Made by a program: the position numbers and the translations under genes | In this document: positions 56,135 to 64,000 of the stretch, piece by piece | Position numbering within the stretch: the first letter of the stretch is position 1 | Layout of the letters: each line of letters begins with the position of its first letter | Notes under the pieces: model-generated | What the model saw: the letters and a program-made list of their open reading frames with translations, nothing else | The model's database searches: none | What the model was told of the DNA's origin: nothing | From: an uncultured Macellibacteroides sp. | GTDB lineage: Bacteria > Bacteroidota > Bacteroidia > Bacteroidales > Tannerellaceae | Length of the DNA: 64,000 nucleotides | Assembly (NCBI RefSeq): GCF_963667135.1 | Contig: NZ_OY762974.1 | Coordinates: 310,001-374,000, forward strand | Direction: 5' to 3'

Positions 56135-56152
56135 TCTTAAAAATAAGTTATT

Positions 56153-57793
56153 ATGAAATCTATATATATGTTTGGTAAAGTATGTTTATCATTCCTAAGT
56201 CTAGGTATATTAATTACAAGCTGTACTGATAGTTTTCTGGACAGACAACCTCTTGGTGCACTGGATGAAGATACCTACATGAAAACAGAAGACGCCGGTC
56301 TAAAACTATTAGTAAATTGTTATCAGCCAATTACCAACCACTGGAGCTATCAGACAATGAAGTTTGATATTGGTGATCAAGTGACCGACGACGCCTCTAA
56401 AGGAGGTTCTGATGCAGGTGACAGGAGCACAATCACTGAAGTAGGAAGAGGAAATCCTTTGGCTACAAACACATTACTGTCTGATCTATGGACTCATCGC
56501 TACAACGAAGCTATTTCGGCTTGTAATGTCCTTTTACAACAAGTAACTCCCGAAAAAGAATTGATTCAATCCGGAGGAAGCCTGGTGCCAACTGAAACTA
56601 AATTACGTTGGATTGCAGAAGGTCATTTTATGAGAGCGTTTTATTACTACGACTTGGCTACTATTTTTGTAAACATTCCTATAATCGACAAACCGTTGAA
56701 CGTAATAGATAAAAGCTCTATTGTAAAAGCGACTAAAGAGGAGGTAATGAACTTCATTTTAGCCGATCTCAACACGGCCATCGCAGAAACAAATTTACCT
56801 AGCGCTAAGAATTTACCAGAATCGGAGATTGGCCGAATTACAAAAGAGGCCGCTATGGCATTTCGTGCCAGAGTAAATATGTTCTACGGTAATTACGACG
56901 CGGCAAAAGCAGATTTAAAAACTGTTGTCGAATCAGGATGTTACGATCTTGTCGATAATTATGAAGATTTGTTTAACAGTGCGACAAAAGGGTATACATC
57001 TAAAGAGTCTGTATTTATTACATTAAGATCATACATTCCTAACTATACTTCCGGAAGCGTTTGCCCGCAAATGAACGTTGGTCGTGGTGCAACAGGTGGC
57101 TGGGGAGGTCATTGTCCCAGCAATGATCTGGTTAAAGAGTATGAAGTTAACGATCCTCGCTTAGTACATACTATTCTGGCTTCAGGCGATATTTTTGTAA
57201 AAACAGACGGAACAGACGAAACTCATGATTATTCAGGATACGATAATTACACAAAATTACACAGTCGTAAAATGTATATTGATTATTCAAGAAGACCTCT
57301 TAATGACTTGATGAACACAGACTGGACGTTCTATCATATACGGTATGCCGATGTTTTATTAATGTACGCAGAATGTTTAGTTGAAACGAATGGCGACAAA
57401 CAAACCGTAGTAGATATCCTGAATAAAATCCGGCACAGAGCATTCATTACAACTTCTCCAAAAGATTCATATGCAAAGTACAGAAAATATAATCTGGCGG
57501 AGAATATAACGGAGACCGAGTTTGAGGCAAATTACAAAGTAAAAATCACCGATGATCTTAGAGCTGCTGTACGTCATGAACGCCGTGTTGAACTTGGCAG
57601 CGAAGGACTTCGTTTGTATGATTTGTTACGGTGGGGAACTTTTGTTTCAAAAATGAAAGCATATTCCCAAACAGCCGAAGGAAAATACACTGGTCAAGGG
57701 GGTAATATCACCGAAAATACATATCCGTATCCTATTCCTCAAAACGAAATTGATTATGTGGGAGGATCATTAACACAGAACGATAATTATTAA
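56153..57793 (+). CDS. SusD-type outer-membrane glycan-binding lipoprotein
   Basis: A 546-residue lipoprotein (lipobox ITSC, Cys24) with the SusD/RagB signature: SFLDRQPLGALDEDTYMKTEDAG at the start, TPR-like helices (RWIAEGHFMRAFYYYDLATIFVNIPI), and the C-terminal RHERRVELGSEGLRLYDLLRWG. It caps the SusC pore and binds the substrate. It is 18 bases downstream of susC; a strong terminator follows. Confidence 0.96.
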   Translation: MKSIYMFGKVCLSFLSLGILITSCTDSFLDRQPLGALDEDTYMKTEDAGLKLLVNCYQPITNHWSYQTMKFDIGDQVTDDASKGGSDAGDRSTITEVGRGNPLATNTLLSDLWTHRYNEAISACNVLLQQVTPEKELIQSGGSLVPTETKLRWIAEGHFMRAFYYYDLATIFVNIPIIDKPLNVIDKSSIVKATKEEVMNFILADLNTAIAETNLPSAKNLPESEIGRITKEAAMAFRARVNMFYGNYDAAKADLKTVVESGCYDLVDNYEDLFNSATKGYTSKESVFITLRSYIPNYTSGSVCPQMNVGRGATGGWGGHCPSNDLVKEYEVNDPRLVHTILASGDIFVKTDGTDETHDYSGYDNYTKLHSRKMYIDYSRRPLNDLMNTDWTFYHIRYADVLLMYAECLVETNGDKQTVVDILNKIRHRAFITTSPKDSYAKYRKYNLAENITETEFEANYKVKITDDLRAAVRHERRVELGSEGLRLYDLLRWGTFVSKMKAYSQTAEGKYTGQGGNITENTYPYPIPQNEIDYVGGSLTQNDNY

Positions 57794-57815
57794 TAGACCG
57801 CTAACCTTAGGTCTC

Positions 57816-57859
57816 GGGTCTTGCACCAAAACTCTTCAGTGCAAGACCCATTTTTTTTA
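57816..57859 (+). terminator. Terminator between susD and the alpha-galactosidase gene
   Basis: A perfect 11-base-pair stem (57816-57826 with 57839-57849), 12-base loop, then A followed by eight T. It would lower transcription of the enzymes relative to susCD if read-through is partial. Confidence 0.88.
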
Positions 57860-57882
57860 TACTCTATCAAATATGTACTACT

Positions 57883-59847
57883 ATGAAGAGAAATATTATT
57901 TTCATTGTCTTTTTCCTTCTGCCAATTAGTTTGTTTTCTAAAACAATCTGGTTAAATGAAATTGACACCAAACACATTCTTCAGGATTGGGGAAGTGCGC
58001 AAATTAACAAGTCTGTATTAGGAACTCCGCTGGAAGTAAATGGCATCCAATACAAGAAAGGCATCGGGACACACTCCATTAGTCGTATTTTATTAAACCT
58101 CAACGAAAAAGCCATCTCCTTCTCGGGATTGGCTGGAGCCGACGACCGGAATGATTTTTCAGGCAATCTTGAATTTTGTATTCTTGCTGATCAGAAACAA
58201 GTGTGGACTAGCGGGATAATTAAAAAAGGAATACCAGCAAAACCGTTTAACATTAAACTTAAAGGTGTAAAAAAACTGGCACTACTTGTAAAAGAAGGAG
58301 GAGACGGCATCATGTACGATCATGCCGACTGGCTGGAAGCAAAGTTTGAAACCGAAGGGAATATTATTCCGGAACCTATTATGCCCTCTCCCATTAATAA
58401 AGAGAAGTATATCCTTACCCCAACCATATCAGAATTTCCTAAAATAAACAATCCATTAGTATTCGGTGCCCGCCCAGAAAATCCTTTTCTGATGAAAATC
58501 ATCGCGACAGGTAAATGTCCCATGTATTTTTCAGTCAAAGATTTACCTGAAGGACTAAATCTTGACACTACGACAGGCCAAATTACTGGAATTGTAAATA
58601 AAAAAGGAGAATACAATGTTACTCTGACTGCAAAAAATGAAATAGGAGAGACAACTGAAACAATAAAAATAAAAATTGGCGATACAATTGCTCTTACTCC
58701 TCCAATGGGATGGAATAGCTGGAATTGTTGGGGACCTAGTGTAGATCAGAGCAAAGTAGAAGATGCGGCAACCTACATGAGTGAAAAATTAATCAACCAT
58801 GGTTGGACATACATTAACATTGATGATGGTTGGGAAGCAAAAGACAGAACTGTATCAGGCGAACTACTGACGAACAATAAATTTCCCGACATTACAAGGC
58901 TTACAGATTATATCCATTCCTTAGGATTGAAATTCGGAATATATTCTTCGCCTGGACCAAGAACATGTGGAGGGTACCTTGGTAGTTATCAATCCGAAGA
59001 AACTGATGCAAAAACATGGGCAAACTGGGGTGTAGATTATTTAAAGTACGATTATTGTTATTACAATGAAGTTGCTCCTAATCCTACAGAACAGCTTATT
59101 AAGGAACCATATGTTGTAATGAGAAAAGCGCTTGATAAAGTAAATAGAGACATCGTATATTGCGTAGGTTTTGGAGCCCCTAGAGTTTGGGTTTGGGGAG
59201 CCGAAGCCGGAGGAAATCAATGGAGGACTACCCGCGACATAACAGACGAATGGAATGTTGTGCGAAGTATTGGATTCTTTCAGGATGTATGTGCATCGGC
59301 TTCAAAGCCAGGAAATTACAATGATCCGGATATGTTGGTTGTAGGCAAACTTGGCTTAGGCTGGGGATCAAGGGTACATGATTCCTATTTGACTCCCGAC
59401 GAACAATATTCGCATATTAGTCTTTGGTGTATATTATCCTCTCCATTACTCATTGGCTGCGACATGAATCAAATGGACGATTTCACATTGAATTTGCTTA
59501 CCAACAACGAGGTAATAGCCATTGATCAAGATCCAATAGTTGCTCCAGCTCAAAAGATAAACGTGCCAAATGGTCAGATCTGGTATAAGAAACTATATGA
59601 TGGATCCTATGCTATTGGAATATTCAATGTGAATCCGTATTATATTCTTTGGGATCAGAGCGAGAGCAAAAAGGTTCAGGAAACTATGTATAAGTTTTCT
59701 CTGAATTTGAAGGAGATCGGTTTAAGTGGTAAATACAAAGTTAGAGACCTTTGGAGGCAACAGGATATGGGGACAATTGACAGTAAAATATCTGCCGCGA
59801 TTCCCTATCACGGCGTAAAATTCATAAAAATCACCCCCATAAAATAA
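57883..59847 (+). CDS. GH27 alpha-galactosidase with N-terminal NPCBM domain
   Basis: A 654-residue enzyme with a Sec signal peptide (1-19). Domains: NPCBM-type carbohydrate-binding module (about 22-152, LNEIDTKHILQDWGSAQINKS ... GIGTHSISRI), an Ig-like linker domain (about 185-262), and the GH27 catalytic barrel from about residue 270 (LTPPMGWNSWNCWGPSV) with the nucleophile Asp390 (KYDYC) and acid/base Asp452 (TTRDITDEW). GNYNDPDMLVVG is the conserved late motif. A C-terminal beta-domain ends the protein. GH27 enzymes cleave terminal alpha-galactosyl (occasionally alpha-N-acetylgalactosaminyl or beta-arabinopyranosyl) residues. There is no lipobox, so it is periplasmic or secreted. Confidence 0.92.
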   Translation: MKRNIIFIVFFLLPISLFSKTIWLNEIDTKHILQDWGSAQINKSVLGTPLEVNGIQYKKGIGTHSISRILLNLNEKAISFSGLAGADDRNDFSGNLEFCILADQKQVWTSGIIKKGIPAKPFNIKLKGVKKLALLVKEGGDGIMYDHADWLEAKFETEGNIIPEPIMPSPINKEKYILTPTISEFPKINNPLVFGARPENPFLMKIIATGKCPMYFSVKDLPEGLNLDTTTGQITGIVNKKGEYNVTLTAKNEIGETTETIKIKIGDTIALTPPMGWNSWNCWGPSVDQSKVEDAATYMSEKLINHGWTYINIDDGWEAKDRTVSGELLTNNKFPDITRLTDYIHSLGLKFGIYSSPGPRTCGGYLGSYQSEETDAKTWANWGVDYLKYDYCYYNEVAPNPTEQLIKEPYVVMRKALDKVNRDIVYCVGFGAPRVWVWGAEAGGNQWRTTRDITDEWNVVRSIGFFQDVCASASKPGNYNDPDMLVVGKLGLGWGSRVHDSYLTPDEQYSHISLWCILSSPLLIGCDMNQMDDFTLNLLTNNEVIAIDQDPIVAPAQKINVPNGQIWYKKLYDGSYAIGIFNVNPYYILWDQSESKKVQETMYKFSLNLKEIGLSGKYKVRDLWRQQDMGTIDSKISAAIPYHGVKFIKITPIK

Positions 59848-59863
59848 GTAATATCAAATATGG

Positions 59864-61225
59864 ATGAAAAGGAATGATAAATATATAGTGTTAGATCTCT
59901 TCATAATTTTTGTATCATTATTCTCCTGCTCGCATCAGGTGAACGACAATACTGATAGTCTGGCTGATGATGCAACAACTACTGTTGCATCAAAAAAGCC
60001 TTTCATTGACGGCACATTTTTGCCATACTATCTGATTTCGGATTGGGGAGATGGGCGTTGGGAACTTGAATTAGCCAACCTAAAAAAACTCGGTATGCAT
60101 TATCTCATTCTGACACCAACCGTGTTTACAGACAAAAACAATGTAACAAAGTCTATTTACCCAAGCAAGTATGCTTCAAACACATACAGCGATAATGATT
60201 TGGTTGAAAATTGTTTGAGAAATGCTAAAAAGTTTGGTTTTAAAGTATTTATTGGATTAAATTCGAACGAAAAGTGGTGGTCGTGGTGGACGGTTGATTC
60301 GGAAGACTGGCTATATGCTCAAATGGAACATGGAAATAAAATTGCAAAGGAATTGATAGGGAAATATAAAAATCGTTATTCGGATACCATGTACGGTTGG
60401 TATTGGGACTGGGAAATAGACAATCTTAATTACACGACCGACGACAGGCAACAAATTCTTATAAAGGCATTAAACGCTAACATAGACTATCTAAATCAGT
60501 TAACACCTGAAATGCCGCGTATGTTATCTCCATTTATGAACTACAAAGTGGGTCACAACGCTACGGCTTATCGTGCAATGTGGGAAAAAATATTTTCTTC
60601 CATACACTTCAAAAAAGGGGATATATTTTGTCCACAAGATTGTATAGGCGCAGGTGGATTGACACTAAACAACGCTGGCGAATGGTTCAGGGAATTGGCT
60701 GAAGCTGTTAAAAGCAAACCAGGATTAGTCCTTTGGTCCAATTCCGAAAATTTCGATCAACGGTTTTGGACATCAGCAACATTAGATCGTTTTATAAAAC
60801 AACTTCAAATAACCCAACCTTTTGTGAGCAACAATATTTCTTTTACATACAGTTACTATTACAGTCCTTATCAGGTGAATAAATATTTTGATGAAGCCTA
60901 TAGTTATTATATTGCAACAGGAAATTTGCCGCTTCTGCCTGAGCCAGCTCCGGCAGAGAATCTCAGAATTAGTAAAAACAAATCAGGTAAAACAGAGTTG
61001 AGTTGGGATTATCCGGCCGATTTACAACACATTGTTGGATTTCTTATATTCAGAAATGATTCATTGATAGCCAACTACCAGTACAATTTATATCAATATT
61101 GTAAAACTACATATACAGAAAAAGAAAACCTCAAAGCAGGTACATACAAGTTTAGCGTATGCACATACAATGCAATGAACGATTGTTCCACTAAAAATGA
61201 CTTACAATATACCGTTACGCCTTAA
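59864..61225 (+). CDS. DUF4434-type TIM-barrel lipoprotein
   Basis: A 453-residue lipoprotein (lipobox LFSC, Cys22) with a polar linker (about 23-47). The central part (about 50-365) resembles the DUF4434 TIM barrel: GTFLPYYLISDWGDGRWELELANLKKLGMHYLIL, a tryptophan-rich stretch (NEKWWSWWTVDSEDW) and YGWYWDWEIDNLNY with acidic residues at a strand end that are candidate catalytic groups. The last 90 residues look like a fibronectin-type domain (PAPAENLRISKNKSGKTELSWDYPADLQHIVGFLIF). The function is undefined; as a surface lipoprotein next to a GH27 enzyme it is a candidate new glycoside hydrolase (inference). It starts 17 bases after the GH27 stop. Confidence 0.75.
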   Translation: MKRNDKYIVLDLFIIFVSLFSCSHQVNDNTDSLADDATTTVASKKPFIDGTFLPYYLISDWGDGRWELELANLKKLGMHYLILTPTVFTDKNNVTKSIYPSKYASNTYSDNDLVENCLRNAKKFGFKVFIGLNSNEKWWSWWTVDSEDWLYAQMEHGNKIAKELIGKYKNRYSDTMYGWYWDWEIDNLNYTTDDRQQILIKALNANIDYLNQLTPEMPRMLSPFMNYKVGHNATAYRAMWEKIFSSIHFKKGDIFCPQDCIGAGGLTLNNAGEWFRELAEAVKSKPGLVLWSNSENFDQRFWTSATLDRFIKQLQITQPFVSNNISFTYSYYYSPYQVNKYFDEAYSYYIATGNLPLLPEPAPAENLRISKNKSGKTELSWDYPADLQHIVGFLIFRNDSLIANYQYNLYQYCKTTYTEKENLKAGTYKFSVCTYNAMNDCSTKNDLQYTVTP

Positions 61226-61706
61226 TCTTAAACAACGCCAACCTGTTTAAACTCAAACACTCGACAATACCAAATTCCTTACAGCCACCACTAAATAACA
61301 TTTATAAAGATTTGTTTTTTAATAAAAACATAACAAAAAAAATTAGCTCTTAGTAAGTAAGCGCAAAAAAAAAATTGTCTTCTAAATATACATCATGCTA
61401 ATACAATTACATAGATAAGCATCGTTTATTAATTTTCGTCAAACATACATATCTAATAATCAGATTAATATATAAATAAAATAAAAAAATAGCCTATTTG
61501 AATTTATATCCAGGGCCGTATTATTGACTTTTATTTTCATCTTACTTTTTATTAATTTACAACATGAACCTTGTCCAGTAAAAAATCATATCTGTTAAAT
61601 TTATAAAACATATTAGTTTAAAATAGATTAACGGACTTTTTAAATCATACCGAACATTATTTTTTTAATTATATAGTAATCAATCTTAGTCTTAAAGAAA
61701 AACTTC
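61226..61706. other. AT-rich intergenic region before the second susC
   Basis: A 481-base stretch without a coding frame. It separates the GH27/DUF4434 pair from the second SusC gene and must hold that gene's promoter. I found no exact TAnnTTTG box, and no stable hairpin with a T-run. Confidence 0.5.
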
Positions 61707-64000
61707 ATGAAAAGGACCTATCCAAAAATTCACAAGGCTGCGATGCTTTTATTTGCTGCATTATTCTGTATTCAGATTAATGCGCTGATGGCTCAGAACA
61801 GCAGTTCCGCGCAAGGTAAAAGAATTACCGGTACGGTAGTTGATAATGCAGGTGTACCCATTATCGGGGCCAATGTATTAGTAAAGGGAACCTCAAATGG
61901 AGTAATTACCGACATTGACGGGAATTATTCTATTACAGCCGCATCCAATGCAGTATTACAATTTTCTTTCATTGGGTACGAAACCCGGGAAGAAAGTGTC
62001 CGCAATAGGGTAAAAATTAATGTAACACTTTCCGATACCAGTGTTAATCTGGACGAGGTAGTTGCAATCGGATATGGTAGTGTAAAGAAACGAGACCTTA
62101 CGGGATCTGTTTCTTCAATAAGAAGTGAAGAATTATTAAAAACCAATCCAACTGGCATCAATCAGGGACTTCAGGGAAAAATGGCTGGTGTACAGGTAAG
62201 TCAGGCAGACGGTGCTCCCGGAGCCGGGGTAAACATTCAGATCCGTGGAGCGAACTCATTCACCACCAGTACAGAACCACTTTATGTTGTTGACGGAGTT
62301 CCTTTTGGGGCAGGAGAAGCCCCTGGTTCAGATTATGGAAGCAAGCAAACAAACAATCCCCTAAACTTAATTAATCCACAAGACATAGCATCCATTGAGG
62401 TATTGAAAGATGCTTCGGCGACAGCCATTTATGGATCACGCGCAGCTAATGGCGTTGTTTTAATTACAACAAAAAGAGGCATGGAAGGAAAAGCAAAAAT
62501 TGACTTCAGTGCCAATTTTGGGATGTCGAAAGTTGTAAAAATGATCGATGTGCTTGACGCGGCTACCTATGCAGAATATCGTAACGAACAAACCATTAAT
62601 GGCTATACATACGACGGAAAAGAATACGTTGCTGATAACAACCTACCCTATCCTATTCCGGGACGATGGAGTTATACTAAAGTAAAAGATCCGGCAACAG
62701 GAATTGAGATGGTAAGCGACAGCACCTACCTTCCAGGTCCGCAGGACTTTCGGGATGGTTATATGAATGGAGGTACCAACTGGCAAGATCAGATATATCA
62801 GTCAGCTTTTTCTCAGGATTACAATCTAAGTATATCCGGGGGTGATGCAAAAGGACATTATCTGTTTTCGGGAGGTATGCTGGATCAGCAGGGAGTTATC
62901 TATAACTCTTATTTTAAACGTTACAGCGTTCGGTCAAATATAACACGCAAGCTCCGCGACTGGCTTGAAATTGGGAACAATCTTACTTTTACAAAATCGG
63001 TAAACCGAATGGCACGGACAAATAGTGAAACGTATGGTGTTATTCCTTCTGCCATCTCGTTTAACCCGACCCGACCGGTATTCGATCCGGATAAAGATTC
63101 CGGTTTTTCTGAAGATTACTCTTCTGGATTATCGAATCCATACCTTTCTACACGTACTTCAAAGAATCTGGTAGGATCATTAAATGTATTTACATCCGCA
63201 TTTGCAGAAATTACTTTTACTAAATTTCTTAAATTCAGACAAAATTTAGGATACGGATATAACATAAATACACGAAACGAATATTATAACAGATGGGTAG
63301 ACGCAGGGATTGCTCCGACTAATGGATATGGTGTTCAGGCCGACAACTATTATGAAAGTATAACTACAGAATCCATGTTAATGTTTAACCAGGATTTTAA
63401 CAAAATACACCACATTGATGCTGTAGCGGCATGGACCTACGAAAATGTAAACTGGGGAAGTAAGTATATGAGCGCAAAAGGATTTCCCAATGATATCACA
63501 GAAGAGTATGACATGGGTTCTGCTCTTATCCAAAACACAAACAGTACAAGTCGGGGATCAAGCGCATTAATGTCTTATCTCGGACGTGTAAACTATATTT
63601 TAATGGGAAAATACATGGCAACTGCCTCTTATCGAAGAGATGGATCAAGTCGTTTCTCTCCAAGCAACCGCTGGTCAAACTTTGCTTCTGCAGCATTAGC
63701 ATGGCGTCTATCTGATGAGGAATTCATCAAACAATTACATCTTTTCGACATGTTGAAGCTGCGTTTAAGCTATGGTCAAACCGGTAATCAAGGGATCAAT
63801 GCCTATGCTACCCGATCAAGAATGACAGCCCAGCAATACCCCATGGATGGTAATTTAAACAGTGGTTTTGCGGAAGACCGTTGGGGAGGTCCGGCTAATC
63901 CTAACCTTAAATGGGAAACGACCAATCAGTATAACGCTGGTCTCGACGTATCCATTCTCAAAAGCCGCGTAAACTTTGTAATAGACTTGTACCAGAAAAA
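61707..64000 (+). CDS. Second SusC-type TonB-dependent transporter (3' end beyond window)
   Basis: At least 764 codons from the ATG at 61707, open to the window edge. Signal peptide (about 1-30, ending NALMAQNSS), directly followed by the carboxypeptidase-like domain (GKRITGTVVDNAGVPIIGANVLVKG) and the plug (DEVVAIGYGSVKKRDLTGSVSS, PLYVVDGVPFG, ASIEVLKDASATAIYGSRAANG). Unlike the first SusC, there is no STN domain, so it is not expected to signal to the FecR-type regulator. The reading frame was followed by hand through the plug; barrel motifs (LRYRSSFGY-type: YRRDGSSRFSP, LRLSYGQTGNQG) are present. A susD probably follows outside the window. Confidence 0.92.
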   Translation, partial: MKRTYPKIHKAAMLLFAALFCIQINALMAQNSSSAQGKRITGTVVDNAGVPIIGANVLVKGTSNGVITDIDGNYSITAASNAVLQFSFIGYETREESVRNRVKINVTLSDTSVNLDEVVAIGYGSVKKRDLTGSVSSIRSEELLKTNPTGINQGLQGKMAGVQVSQADGAPGAGVNIQIRGANSFTTSTEPLYVVDGVPFGAGEAPGSDYGSKQTNNPLNLINPQDIASIEVLKDASATAIYGSRAANGVVLITTKRGMEGKAKIDFSANFGMSKVVKMIDVLDAATYAEYRNEQTINGYTYDGKEYVADNNLPYPIPGRWSYTKVKDPATGIEMVSDSTYLPGPQDFRDGYMNGGTNWQDQIYQSAFSQDYNLSISGGDAKGHYLFSGGMLDQQGVIYNSYFKRYSVRSNITRKLRDWLEIGNNLTFTKSVNRMARTNSETYGVIPSAISFNPTRPVFDPDKDSGFSEDYSSGLSNPYLSTRTSKNLVGSLNVFTSAFAEITFTKFLKFRQNLGYGYNINTRNEYYNRWVDAGIAPTNGYGVQADNYYESITTESMLMFNQDFNKIHHIDAVAAWTYENVNWGSKYMSAKGFPNDITEEYDMGSALIQNTNSTSRGSSALMSYLGRVNYILMGKYMATASYRRDGSSRFSPSNRWSNFASAALAWRLSDEEFIKQLHLFDMLKLRLSYGQTGNQGINAYATRSRMTAQQYPMDGNLNSGFAEDRWGGPANPNLKWETTNQYNAGLDVSILKSRVNFVIDLYQK

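Overview
The window is a chromosomal segment from a member of the Bacteroidales. The evidence is: SusC/SusD pairs, promoters of the Bacteroides type (TTG, about 20 bases, TAnnTTTG), a fused alpha/beta 2-oxoacid dehydrogenase E1, an arginine-pathway carbamoyltransferase of the N-succinylornithine type, and a complex I operon without nuoE, nuoF and nuoG. The overall feel is Parabacteroides or a relative, but genus cannot be fixed from reading alone.

Layout. (1) 1-1763, minus strand: proline catabolism (P5C dehydrogenase, then the start of proline dehydrogenase, cut by the window edge). (2) 2661-12507: an 11-gene nuoABCDHIJKLMN operon with an intrinsic terminator. (3) 12636-14510: a beta-helix carbohydrate-binding-type lipoprotein. 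(4) 14583-20727, minus strand: lpdA, a lipoate ligase, E2, fused E1 and a flavodoxin, i.e. a complete 2-oxoacid dehydrogenase set with its own lipoylation gene. (5) 21110-23300: an AT-rich accessory patch with small lipoproteins, a probably frameshifted secreted-protein gene, a decayed IS3-type transposase orfA and unusual inverted and direct repeats. (6) 23416-29372: a ferredoxin, then a tight five-gene run (XRE-cupin regulator, acyl-CoA ligase, proB, proA, succinylornithine carbamoyltransferase). (7) 29506-31904, minus strand: DUF3467 protein, AraC regulator, secreted endonuclease/exonuclease/phosphatase-family protein.

(8) 32046-46539, minus strand: the core information-processing block. 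Read in transcription order it is rpsU, xerC-hpf, tRNA-Thr(TGT), tRNA-Tyr, tRNA-Gly, tRNA-Thr(GGT), tuf, tRNA-Trp, secE, nusG, rplK, rplA, rplJ, rplL, rpoB, rpoC. The order of the tRNA-tuf-secE-to-rpoC part is the same as in the E. coli tufB/rif region, apart from the added tRNA-Trp. (9) 47066-50802: three exported enzymes (two-domain DUF1080 lipoprotein, Tat-exported Gfo/Idh/MocA oxidoreductase, TIM-barrel isomerase/epimerase-like protein) that resemble the 3-keto-glycoside degradation set. (10) 51007-64000: a polysaccharide-utilisation locus with ECF sigma, FecR-type anti-sigma, SusC (with STN signalling domain), SusD, a GH27 alpha-galactosidase, a DUF4434 lipoprotein and a second SusC that runs off the end.

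The most unusual observations are: an in-frame XerC-HPF fusion made across a nine-A tract that also carries a strong internal Shine-Dalgarno and start codon; the pairing of the 3-keto-glycoside-type trio with an alpha-galactosidase PUL; the repeat cluster at 22915-22996; and two threonine tRNAs each with a stem mismatch. No CRISPR array, prophage, integrase-bounded island or rRNA gene was seen.
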